Shown: positions 18,687-26,355 of the stretch, piece after piece
How the letters are laid out: each line of letters opens with the position of its first letter
Numbering within the stretch: the first letter of the stretch is position 1
Assembly (NCBI RefSeq): GCF_022227845.1
Contig: NZ_JAJNQN010000001.1
Location: 1 to 64,000 of the forward strand
Origin: Ectothiorhodospira lacustris
GTDB lineage: Bacteria > Pseudomonadota > Gammaproteobacteria > Ectothiorhodospirales > Ectothiorhodospiraceae
DNA length: 64,000 nucleotides
Direction of reading: 5' to 3'
The notes under the pieces: generated by a model
What the model saw: the letters and a program-made list of their open reading frames with translations, nothing else
Database searches by the model: none
What the model was told of the DNA's origin: nothing
Translations under genes and position numbers: made by a program

Positions 18687-21173
18687 TCAGGCGCGCTCGA
18701 TGCGAACCTTGGTGGTGTAGTAACTGCACTGGCCGGTGATGCGGTCGGACTGGTTCACCGTGATTTCGCCGCTGTGGCCGGGCTTGCGTCCCTTGGCCCA
18801 GCGTCCGTGAGCCCAGTGGCCGTGCTCCATCGGGAATACCAGAGTGTCCGGACGCACCCCCTCGTAGTACTTGCAGAAGCCCTCGATGGCGCCCAGATCG
18901 GAACTGATGCGCACCCGTGACCCGTCCGGAATGCCTCGGGCCCGGGCGGTCTTGGGATTGATTTCGATGTAAATGGTATTGCGGCCACCCAGGGTGGGCT
19001 GCATGTTGGCGATGGCCACCGGCAGGTTGGCGCCCCGCCCTTCCGCGTGCAGCGCCACCTTGGGGGTGACCATGTAAAGATCACCACCGCCGGGATGGCT
19101 GGGTTCCTCCCAGATGGGGAACATGAGCCGGGACGGGTCACGACCGGTCTTGGCGGCGATCCAGTCCGCATGGGCCTCCAGCCAGCCGGAACGGATCTCG
19201 AACTTGCCGGACGCGGTCTTGAACAACGCGCCCCTGACTTCATCGGCGGACATGAGACGGGCATGGTCCTGGCCGTCCCACTCATAGAACTCGCCATCGA
19301 TCTGCCGATAGGGGTAGACCCGCTTGTACCAGACCCCCTTTTCCTTCCAGCTCTCGAAGGAATTGACGCCGTTGTCGCCGGGGTCGCTTTCAAAGCCCTT
19401 GGCCAGGTGCCGAATGACGTTCTCCGTGTTGTCCAGGGCTTGGTAGTACTCGCCCATGGAACCATTGATCCGCTTGCCCAATTCGATGAGGACATCACCG
19501 AAGTATTTCGTATCGTAGAGGGGCTTGACCGCCGGCACCCGCAACTGGGTCATGGGCCAGCCCTGGAAGGGATAGGTGGGCGCATCCTGCAGCCGCTCCA
19601 GATAGGTGTGGTCCGGCAGGATCACGTCGGCGAACATGGCCGTCTCGCTGGGGAACGGGGAAGTCTCGATGACGAACAGTTCCTTGAGGGCCGCCTCCCA
19701 GGCCTTCACGTCCGGCGCCGTCCAGATGGCGTTGTTCAGGTAGAACATGATGGTATCCAGCTTGTAGGGCTTACCCTGCAGGGAGTTGGGCCCGATCTCC
19801 TGCATCATGTTGTTGGCCAGCAGGTAGCCGTCGGGATGACCCTTGAGGTCGATGCGAGGCTGCGCCTTCCAGCCACCGGCTCTGGCCCAATCATCCAGGT
19901 AGTCATCCGCGTTCACCGGCAAAGGACCGTAGGAGGGCCCCACCTGGTAGGCCAGGCCGCCCTTGGCGTAGAGGGACCCCACCAGGGCATTGAGGGTGTG
20001 GATGGCCATGCCGTTGAAGATGCCGTTGCTGTGAGCATGGGCCCCCCGCTCATACAGGGCGATGGCCGGACGGGTGGTACCGAACTCATGGGCGGTGGCC
20101 AGGATATCCCGCTCGTACAAGGTGGTGACCTGGGCCGCCCAGCGGGGAGTGCGATCCTTGAGTTCCGCATTCCACCATTCCACCAATCCCTTGACCCACT
20201 TCTCCTCGAAGCTGTCCGGGTCCACGGTCTCGCCCGGGATGAAGCGGTTGACGCCGTCGCCGAAATCACCCACGAATGCCTTCTCCCACAGCCCTTCGAC
20301 AAGGATCACGTGGGCGATGGCCAGGGCCAGGGCACCATCCGTCCCCGGCTTGATGAGCAGGGCCCGATCCGAACCGGCCAGGGTGGTGTTCATGTGTACA
20401 TCCACCGCCGTGATGCGGGTCTTGGGCACCTTCACCCCGCGGATGTAACCCCACACCTGCATGTTGTTGTTGTAGGGACGGAAGGCCTCCAGGAAACCGG
20501 CACCGAACATGAGCAGCATGTTGGCGTTCTTGTAGTCATAGCTGTTGTACCCGCCGATGCCGTCCACCGCCTTCTTGGAGATGATGCTGCCGTCGGAGCA
20601 CATGGAGGAATGACCGATGGCCACGTTGGGGGAGCCGTAAAGCTTGCCGAAATTGCCCAACAGTCCGGCGCAGGAAGCGCCCCAGCCGCGCCCGTAGAGC
20701 AAGGCGAAGCGATGGGATTCCTCCCGCTCACGCAGCCCGTTGAGGCGCTCGGCCACCATGTCCAGGGCCTCGTTCCAGCTGATGGGCACGAAGCCAGGGT
20801 CCTGGTCCCGGCCCTTGCTCGGGTTGGTGCGCTTCATCGGCCCCTTGAAACGATCGGGGTCATAGAGGATGTAGGCCCCCAGGGGACCCTTGGGGCAGAG
20901 CTTGCCGTTGGAGATGGGGTGGTCCGAGGTCCCGTAGATGGCGTGGACCCGGCCCCCGGTGGTGTAGACATCGATGCCGCAACGGGCCGGGCACTGATGG
21001 CAGATGTTCTTGGTGATGGTGGTATCGGCCGACGGTGCCGGCGACCGGGCATGGGACAGGGTCGTCAGGCCGGGGACCACCCCGGCCCCACCGGCCACCA
21101 CCCCGGCACCCGCCACGGCGCCGGTGGCCTTGAGAAAACGGCGCCGATTGATCAAGGTTTCAAGCAGCTTCAT
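18687..21173 (-). CDS. arxA: Anaerobic arsenite oxidase catalytic subunit ArxA (DMSO reductase family)
   Basis: 828 residues. Tat leader RRRFLKATGAV at 10-20 followed by an Ala/Gly-rich core. A [4Fe-4S] site is formed by Cys58, Cys61, Cys65 and Cys93 (CHQCPARC, NGKLCPKG). The Mo ligand is probably Cys192 in GHSSMCSDGS, as in the ArrA/PsrA branch. A C-terminal molybdopterin-dinucleotide binding domain (about 690-828) follows. Expected reaction: arsenite to arsenate with electrons to ArxB. The neighbours arxB2, arxC, arxD and divergent arxXSR favour ArxA over its sister, respiratory arsenate reductase ArrA, but a tree is needed to settle this. Residue content and length fit both clades. Confidence 0.88.
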   Translation of the reverse strand: MKLLETLINRRRFLKATGAVAGAGVVAGGAGVVPGLTTLSHARSPAPSADTTITKNICHQCPARCGIDVYTTGGRVHAIYGTSDHPISNGKLCPKGPLGAYILYDPDRFKGPMKRTNPSKGRDQDPGFVPISWNEALDMVAERLNGLREREESHRFALLYGRGWGASCAGLLGNFGKLYGSPNVAIGHSSMCSDGSIISKKAVDGIGGYNSYDYKNANMLLMFGAGFLEAFRPYNNNMQVWGYIRGVKVPKTRITAVDVHMNTTLAGSDRALLIKPGTDGALALAIAHVILVEGLWEKAFVGDFGDGVNRFIPGETVDPDSFEEKWVKGLVEWWNAELKDRTPRWAAQVTTLYERDILATAHEFGTTRPAIALYERGAHAHSNGIFNGMAIHTLNALVGSLYAKGGLAYQVGPSYGPLPVNADDYLDDWARAGGWKAQPRIDLKGHPDGYLLANNMMQEIGPNSLQGKPYKLDTIMFYLNNAIWTAPDVKAWEAALKELFVIETSPFPSETAMFADVILPDHTYLERLQDAPTYPFQGWPMTQLRVPAVKPLYDTKYFGDVLIELGKRINGSMGEYYQALDNTENVIRHLAKGFESDPGDNGVNSFESWKEKGVWYKRVYPYRQIDGEFYEWDGQDHARLMSADEVRGALFKTASGKFEIRSGWLEAHADWIAAKTGRDPSRLMFPIWEEPSHPGGGDLYMVTPKVALHAEGRGANLPVAIANMQPTLGGRNTIYIEINPKTARARGIPDGSRVRISSDLGAIEGFCKYYEGVRPDTLVFPMEHGHWAHGRWAKGRKPGHSGEITVNQSDRITGQCSYYTTKVRIERA

Positions 21174-21196
21174 CGAGATCCCTCCTCAGGGTTGAC

Positions 21197-22462
21197 TCAG
21201 GCCCGGGACACACCGGGCGCATCCGGAGCAGCCTCCGGGGGATGACATGGGTCCGCTATCCGGGCCGAATCCTCACATTCGGCCATTTGCCGAAACAGGG
21301 ATCTCGCAAAGGCCTGGGAACGGGCGCAGGGGACACATTCGCTCTCATCGCCGAGGGTCTGGAACGGACTGCCGCAGCGGCGGCAGGTGCGCGAACCGAA
21401 CTCGCGCAGGACTTCCGGCAAGCGCCAGTCATCGTCCTGCCGTGCCTCAATCCGCAGGGCCTGCTCCGGACAGGCCCGCTCACAGGCCCCGCAACCGATG
21501 CAGTGACAGGGATCAAAGATCAATGCCGTGGACCCGCTTTCCTCCTGCCGACGAAACAGGGCCCCGGTGGGGCAGACCGAACTGCAGACCCCATGGCCGC
21601 GGCAGTCATCACCGACTTCCATGGCACTGAACAGTCCATGGGGCATGGGTAAAGCTTGTTGCCGGGCCAGTTCCAGACAGGCGTTGAGCAGACGCAGACG
21701 GGCATCCGAAGGCCGGGCCGACGGCACGCGGGACAAGGCTGGGGGTGCCGTGAGTGAGGCCGTCCCGGTCGCCGGGGAGACGAGCGACATCGCCGGTACG
21801 GTATGGCCCATCAAACGCCCCGCCTCCAGCCCCAGGCGGCCCAGAAAGGCCCGGCGTGAGGCGTCGGGGATCGAGGAATCTTGTGCCGTCACCCCGCAAG
21901 CCCCCGGGGCCGGGGCCGATTGCAGGCGCGGCAGGTGAGACAGGGGGACCCCCATGGTTTCCAGCAGATGGCGGGCCTGATCCAGGGTCGCCCGGGACGG
22001 ATGGATCTCTGCCCCGCCACCGGAAGGGCAGTGGGCACAGAGTCCACGATCCACCAACCGGGGTCCCTCCCCCGCCAGACGATGGGCGTGGATCAGGGCG
22101 GCCGCATCCAGCCCGCCCAGACAGGGCACCATCCGTGATCGAGGCAGGCGCGCAGAAGGCGGAACCTGCTCACACTCCAGATGCGTGGCCGGCGACGCCT
22201 CGGACCCGACCCCCTCCAGGGACAAGGCGCCCATGGGACAGGCCGCCACGCAACGGCCACAGCCGGTGCAACCCTCGGCGGGTTCCGGCACCGCGTCGGC
22301 GCTCGACGGCCGCAGGGCCTGAACGGGACAGACCCGCACACAGGCGTCACAGCCGCCGAGGCGAATGGAGAGGGTCTGGCAGGTCATCACCGCCAACTGC
22401 AGTCCCCGGGCGGGGTGCAAGGTACGATGCACGGCGACGGGCAGGGAAGAATATGCTTGCAT
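21197..22462 (-). CDS. arxB2: Polyferredoxin ArxB2 (multi-[4Fe-4S] protein)
   Basis: About 421 residues from ATG 22462. The N-terminal half has two [4Fe-4S] motifs (GGCDACVRVCP and CTGCGRCVAACP) and extra cysteines (CLGGLD, CAHCPSGGG). The C-terminal half has two more clusters (DDCRGHGVCSSVCP, CHCIGCGACERACP) and a CRRCGSPF...CVPC zinc-ribbon-like tail. Between the halves (about residues 205-220) is SRRAFLGRLG, a twin-arginine-like motif inside the protein. Start uncertain: a candidate -24/-12 promoter places transcription at about 22463, which would make this ATG leaderless; a downstream ATG at 22387 is the alternative. Codons between the two starts show coding-like GC3. First gene of the arx operon, 23 bp before arxA. 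Confidence 0.8.
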   Translation of the reverse strand: MQAYSSLPVAVHRTLHPARGLQLAVMTCQTLSIRLGGCDACVRVCPVQALRPSSADAVPEPAEGCTGCGRCVAACPMGALSLEGVGSEASPATHLECEQVPPSARLPRSRMVPCLGGLDAAALIHAHRLAGEGPRLVDRGLCAHCPSGGGAEIHPSRATLDQARHLLETMGVPLSHLPRLQSAPAPGACGVTAQDSSIPDASRRAFLGRLGLEAGRLMGHTVPAMSLVSPATGTASLTAPPALSRVPSARPSDARLRLLNACLELARQQALPMPHGLFSAMEVGDDCRGHGVCSSVCPTGALFRRQEESGSTALIFDPCHCIGCGACERACPEQALRIEARQDDDWRLPEVLREFGSRTCRRCGSPFQTLGDESECVPCARSQAFARSLFRQMAECEDSARIADPCHPPEAAPDAPGVSRA

Positions 22463-22474
22463 GGCATATATAAA

Positions 22475-22488
22475 GCACAAAAAATACC
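22475..22488 (-). promoter_or_regulatory. Candidate sigma54 (-24/-12) promoter for arxB2-arxA-arxB-arxC
   Basis: On the minus strand GG (22488-22487) and GC (22476-22475) are separated by exactly 10 bases, within AGGTATTTTTTGTGCT. The invariant GG/GC dinucleotides and their spacing fit the sigma54 consensus; the flanking bases match only partly. It lies about 65 bp downstream of the nearest ArxR-like dyad, which suits an enhancer-dependent promoter. Confidence 0.6.
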
Positions 22489-22514
22489 TGGTTTTATACC
22501 AGACTGTTTTCAAA

Positions 22515-22542
22515 GATGATTTTGACAATCATCAAAATCATC
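22515..22542. promoter_or_regulatory. FNR/Anr-like box inside an 11-bp inverted repeat
   Basis: A perfect 11-bp inverted repeat (GATGATTTTGA/TCAAAATCATC, 6-nt centre) contains TTGAC-AATC-ATCAA at 22522-22535. It differs from the FNR consensus TTGAT-N4-ATCAA at one position and has exact spacing. It sits between the putative ArxR sites and the arxB2 promoter, centred about 65 bp upstream of the predicted arxB2 start. It could give anaerobic control of either divergent unit. Confidence 0.55.
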
Positions 22543-22553
22543 CAGAGGGTCCC

Positions 22554-22569
22554 GTTACCATGCGGTAAC
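22554..22569. promoter_or_regulatory. Putative ArxR enhancer site 1 (GTTACC-N4-GGTAAC)
   Basis: Perfect dyad GTTACCATGCGGTAAC. First of three near-identical 16-bp sites in the divergent arxB2/arxX region, nearest to the arxB2 promoter (about 90-105 bp upstream of the predicted start), the usual place for sigma54 activator sites. Confidence 0.7.
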
Positions 22570-22587
22570 ATGAGCACCCGCTAACCC

Positions 22588-22603
22588 GTCACCATCGGGT
22601 AAC
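22588..22603. promoter_or_regulatory. Putative ArxR enhancer site 2
   Basis: GTCACCATCGGGTAAC, one mismatch in the dyad relative to site 1. Its centre is 34 bp from site 1 and 30 bp from site 3, close to three helical turns, so all three sites may lie on roughly the same DNA face. Confidence 0.65.
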
Positions 22604-22617
22604 ACCCGGCACAAAGC

Positions 22618-22633
22618 GTTACCATGCGGTAAC
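22618..22633. promoter_or_regulatory. Putative ArxR enhancer site 3, adjacent to arxX
   Basis: Identical to site 1 (GTTACCATGCGGTAAC). It ends 16 bp before the arxX start codon, directly upstream of the AGGAG ribosome binding site, so occupancy could also repress arxXSR. Confidence 0.68.
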
Positions 22634-22649
22634 CAGGAGTCTGTACGAC

Positions 22650-23522
22650 ATGGGCGAACCTGCCACCGAGACCGGTTTTTCCCTGCGTCGGCGCCGGACC
22701 CTGCAGGCGCTGGGCTGCCTGGGCGCCCTGGGCTGGGCACGTGCCGGCGCCGATGAGCCCATCCGCTTCGGCCTCACGCCGGTGTTCCTGGATGACCAGG
22801 TGGGTTTTCTGGGGCGCTGGCGATGGTATCTGGAAGGGCGCCTGGAACGGCCATTGCAGTTCGTGCAGCGACGCAGCTATGACGAGATCCTGCAATTGCT
22901 GCTGGAGGGGCGCATCGATTTCAGCTGGCTGTGCGGTTATCCCTACTGGCGTCATCGGCACCGCCTGGCCCTGGTCTCGGTACCGGTCTACGAGGGCGCG
23001 CCCCTCTACCGTGCCTACCTGATCCGCCACGCCGAGGACCCCCACCTCCAGGACCTGAACCGGCTGCGGGGTCGTACCTTCGCCTATTCGGATCCGGACT
23101 CCAATTCCGGCTATCTCTATGTGCGCCATCGCCTGCAACAACAGGGCCTCGACCCGGCGACCCTCTTCGGCCGCAGTTTCTTCACCCTGGCCCACCGCCG
23201 GGTCATCGAGGCCGTGGCGGTCCGGCTGGCGGATGCGGGCGCGGTGGATGGCTACGTCTGGGACGTGCTCTCCCGCCGCGCCCCCGGGATCACCGACGAC
23301 ACCCGTGTCATCGAACGCTCGGACCCCTTCGGTTTTCCCCCGGTGGTGGCCAGTCGGCACCTGGCGCCGACGTTGAGCGAATCCATGCAACGGGTGCTCA
23401 ACGGGATGCACCGGGATGCGGACGGCCGAGCCCTGCTGGCGGAACTGGCCCTGGACCGTTTCGAGACCGCGGCCCCCGACCTCTATGAAGACATCGGTCG
23501 CATGGCGGACGGGGTGGCCTGA
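22650..23522 (+). CDS. arxX: Periplasmic substrate-binding sensor protein ArxX (PhnD-like)
   Basis: 290 residues. An N-terminal twin-arginine-like stretch LRRRRTLQALG and hydrophobic segment (11-34) suggest export. The rest is a phosphonate/phosphate-type solute-binding fold: IRFGLTPVFLDDQVG, YDEILQLLLEGRIDFSWLCGYPY, and GRTFAYSDPDSNSGYL. Such proteins in sensory operons present a ligand (here presumably arsenite) to the sensor kinase. The stop codon is 1 nt from the arxS start. First gene of arxXSR, preceded by AGGAG. Confidence 0.88.
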   Translation: MGEPATETGFSLRRRRTLQALGCLGALGWARAGADEPIRFGLTPVFLDDQVGFLGRWRWYLEGRLERPLQFVQRRSYDEILQLLLEGRIDFSWLCGYPYWRHRHRLALVSVPVYEGAPLYRAYLIRHAEDPHLQDLNRLRGRTFAYSDPDSNSGYLYVRHRLQQQGLDPATLFGRSFFTLAHRRVIEAVAVRLADAGAVDGYVWDVLSRRAPGITDDTRVIERSDPFGFPPVVASRHLAPTLSESMQRVLNGMHRDADGRALLAELALDRFETAAPDLYEDIGRMADGVA

Positions 23523-23523
23523 C

Positions 23524-24981
23524 ATGCTGCTGCTGCGCGATCTCAGCCTGCGCTACAAGATCCCCCTGCGGGCCGTGGTCCTGGTGCTGATCACGGCCAC
23601 CCTGCTCACCGCCGTGCAGGTGCCGCGGGAACGGGATGAACTGCAGCATGACCTGGAGGAAAACGCCCGGCTGCTGGGCATTACTCTCACCCAGAACCTG
23701 GTGGTGCCCCTGATACAGGATGACGTCTGGCGGGCCTTTGAACTGCTGCGGTCACCGCTGTCCGGGGTTGACGAGCGGGCGGCGGAGCGCCTGCCCTTCG
23801 CCCTGGTATTGTTTGACCGGGACCTGCGGGTGATGGCCAGCTCCGATCCCGCCCGCTATCCGGTGAACGCGGAGCCCGAGGCCCTGCCCCGGTTTCGCGG
23901 CATCGCCCCCTGGGTACGGGCATCCCCCACCCTGCCCGGGGCGCGGCCCTTGGTGGTGGACGAAAACACACTGGCCCTGGTGCTGCCGGTGGTGGCCGAC
24001 GGCGTCACCCTGGGACATCTGGTCCTGGGCTATTCCCGGGACGGCATGCGTGCCCGCGCCGCCCGTCTGGTGCAGCAATCGGTGATCTACACCCTGGCCC
24101 TGCTGGCCCTGATCCTGCCCCTCACCTGGTACTGGGGGCAGCGCACCGCCAGACCGCTGATCAAGCTGGCCGACGGCATGGCGCAAGTGGGGGCCGGCCT
24201 GCCCGAGGATGCCGCCCTGGACCTGGAAGAGTCGGGGGACGAGATCGGCCGTGCCGGCGTGGCCTTTCGGCGCATGCTCTATGAACTGCGGCAGAAAGAG
24301 GCCCTGGAGCAGGAGGTGATGGTGAACGAACGGCTGGCGGCCGTGGGGCGCCTGGCCGCCGGCGTGGCCCATGAGATCAACAACCCTTTGGGGGGCATGC
24401 TCAATGCGGTAGATACCTTCAAGCGCTACGGTGGCGATGCCGAGCAGACGGCCCGTACCCTGTCCCTCATCGAACGGGGCCTGCTGCAGATCCGGGACAC
24501 GGTCTCCGCCCTGTTGGTGGAGGCCCGCCCCTCGGGCAAGCCCCTGTCCCTGCAGGACTTTGAAGACTTGCATACCCTAGTGTCCGCCGACGCCCACCGA
24601 CAACGGGTGAACTTTGACTGGCACGTGGCGCTGCCGGACGTGCCCCTGCCCTTGCCGGCCACCCTGGTCAGGCAGGTGGTGCTGAACCTGCTGCTCAACG
24701 CCCTGCAATCCACGCCGCCAGGCGAGATCATCACCGTCTGCGCCCACATCACGGGCGAATACCTGAGCATCCAGGTGATCAACGCAGGCCCCCTCATCCC
24801 GCCGGAACGCCTCGGTCACTTGTTCGAACCCTTCGCCGGAGATCACCCTCGCGGCCACGGCCTGGGCCTGTGGGTGAGCTACCAGATCGTCCAGCAGCTC
24901 AGAGGACAGATCGCCGTGGACAGCGACGAGAGTGGCACCGGCTTCACGGTAAGACTGCCCCTGTGCCACGAGGAGGATTGA
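23524..24981 (+). CDS. arxS: Sensor histidine kinase ArxS
   Basis: 485 residues. TM1 at about 17-33, a periplasmic domain to about 183, TM2 at about 186-204, then a HAMP-like linker. The HisKA motif LAAGVAHEINNPLGG places phospho-accepting His283; the kinase domain has N box LNLLLNALQS (387-396) and G boxes GHGLGLWVSY and GTGFTVRLP. The periplasmic domain is expected to read ArxX. The start is 1 nt after the arxX stop; its stop overlaps the arxR start by 1 nt (TGATG), so the three genes are tightly coupled. Confidence 0.92.
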   Translation: MLLLRDLSLRYKIPLRAVVLVLITATLLTAVQVPRERDELQHDLEENARLLGITLTQNLVVPLIQDDVWRAFELLRSPLSGVDERAAERLPFALVLFDRDLRVMASSDPARYPVNAEPEALPRFRGIAPWVRASPTLPGARPLVVDENTLALVLPVVADGVTLGHLVLGYSRDGMRARAARLVQQSVIYTLALLALILPLTWYWGQRTARPLIKLADGMAQVGAGLPEDAALDLEESGDEIGRAGVAFRRMLYELRQKEALEQEVMVNERLAAVGRLAAGVAHEINNPLGGMLNAVDTFKRYGGDAEQTARTLSLIERGLLQIRDTVSALLVEARPSGKPLSLQDFEDLHTLVSADAHRQRVNFDWHVALPDVPLPLPATLVRQVVLNLLLNALQSTPPGEIITVCAHITGEYLSIQVINAGPLIPPERLGHLFEPFAGDHPRGHGLGLWVSYQIVQQLRGQIAVDSDESGTGFTVRLPLCHEED

Positions 24982-26354
24982 TGAAGATGAAGACGAAGGC
25001 ACGCATTCTGATCGTGGAAGACGACGCCATCATGGGTGAGTCCCTGCTGGATCGTTTCCGCCTGGAACACTACGACGCCCTCTGGTGCCGCTCCGCCGAA
25101 GACGCCCTGGCCCGCCTGTCCGCCCGGCCGGTGGACCTGGTCCTAAGCGACATTCGTCTTCCCGGGATGAACGGCCGTGCGCTGCTGGAGGCCGTCAACG
25201 GTCTGCCGACGGCACCACCGGTCATCCTCATCACCGGTTACGGCGCCATTCAGGAGGCGGTCTCGGCACTCAAGGCGGGGGCGGCGGACTATGTCACCAA
25301 ACCTTTTGATCTGAACCGGCTGATGGAAAAGGTGGCGGGCCTGTGTCCCGAGCGAGAAGACCGGGAGGGTTTCCCGCCTCTGGGCGTCTCCGCGCAGATG
25401 CGGCAACTGGAGTCCCTGCTGCCCCGGGTGGCCGCCCAGGCCGGAACCATCCTGATCACGGGAGAATCGGGCGTGGGCAAGGAACGGGTTGCCCGACGCC
25501 TGCATGATCTGTCTGGCGGTACCCCCGAATTCCCCTTTTTGGCCATCAACTGCGCCGCCCTGCCCCATCCCCTGCTGGAGGCCGAGCTGTTCGGCCATGA
25601 GAAGGGGGCCTTCACCGGTGCAGACCGCCGCCGTACCGGGCTGTTCGAGGCCGCGGGGAGCGGCAGCCTGTTCCTGGATGAGATCGGCGAACTGGATCTG
25701 TCCATGCAGGCCAAGCTGCTGCGGGCGGTGCAGGAACGGGAGGTGATGCCCATCGGCAGCCACAGTCCACGACGATTCGAGGCGCGACTGATCTTCGCCA
25801 CCAACCGAAATCTGCGGGAGGAAGTGGAACAGGGCCGTTTCCGGGAGGACCTGTACTACCGGATCAACGTGATTCACCTGCACGTCCCGCCGCTGCGGGA
25901 GCGACGGGAGGACATCCCCTGGCTGGCCCAGGGGTTCGCGGCGGACTGTTCCCGCCGACAGGGCAAGCGCTGTGTGATCACGCCCCAGACGATGGATACC
26001 CTGTCGATCCATGATTGGCCGGGCAACGTGCGGGAACTCAAGCACGCCATCGAACGGGCCTGCATCCTGTCCGATTCACCGGTGATCCAGGGGAGTGATA
26101 TTTTCAGGGAGCGTGACGCGGGCCTATCGGAAACCCACGCCGGGGACACCGGGACATCGGCTCCGGCGGCAACCCATCAGGACTTTGATCTATCCACCCA
26201 TCTGCAACGCTGTGAGCGGGCCTTCATCCTGGAGGCCCTGCGGGCCAACGAGGGCAGGATCACCCAGACCGCCCAGGCCCTGGGCATCAGCCGCAAGAAT
26301 CTGTGGGAAAAGATGCGGCGGCTGGGGCTGGGGGCTGATGGGCCGGGGCATTGA
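24981..26354 (+). CDS. arxR: Sigma54-dependent response regulator ArxR (NtrC family)
   Basis: 457 residues. Receiver domain 1-120 with acidic pocket EDD, phospho-acceptor Asp57 and Lys107. AAA+ domain has Walker A GESGVGKE at 161-168, the sigma54-contact loop GAFTGA at 209-214 and Walker B SLFLDEIGEL near 229-238. A Fis-type helix-turn-helix (ITQTAQALGISRKNLWEKM) closes the C-terminus. The intact GAFTGA supports activation of a sigma54 promoter; three dyads in the arxB2/arxX gap are the natural binding sites. It converges on the GGDEF gene with a 1-bp gap. Confidence 0.94.
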   Translation: MKMKTKARILIVEDDAIMGESLLDRFRLEHYDALWCRSAEDALARLSARPVDLVLSDIRLPGMNGRALLEAVNGLPTAPPVILITGYGAIQEAVSALKAGAADYVTKPFDLNRLMEKVAGLCPEREDREGFPPLGVSAQMRQLESLLPRVAAQAGTILITGESGVGKERVARRLHDLSGGTPEFPFLAINCAALPHPLLEAELFGHEKGAFTGADRRRTGLFEAAGSGSLFLDEIGELDLSMQAKLLRAVQEREVMPIGSHSPRRFEARLIFATNRNLREEVEQGRFREDLYYRINVIHLHVPPLRERREDIPWLAQGFAADCSRRQGKRCVITPQTMDTLSIHDWPGNVRELKHAIERACILSDSPVIQGSDIFRERDAGLSETHAGDTGTSAPAATHQDFDLSTHLQRCERAFILEALRANEGRITQTAQALGISRKNLWEKMRRLGLGADGPGH

Positions 26355-26355
26355 C

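Noticed and set aside
18687-21173. Calling the molybdoenzyme ArrA (arsenate respiratory reductase)
   Set aside because: arxXSR, arxB2 and the arxABCD order favour ArxA; the two clades are sisters and only a tree can settle it.
22554-22633. The three 16-bp repeats as a CRISPR array
   Set aside because: Repeats are too short and few, spacers are only about 14-18 bp, and no cas gene is near; a regulatory reading fits better.
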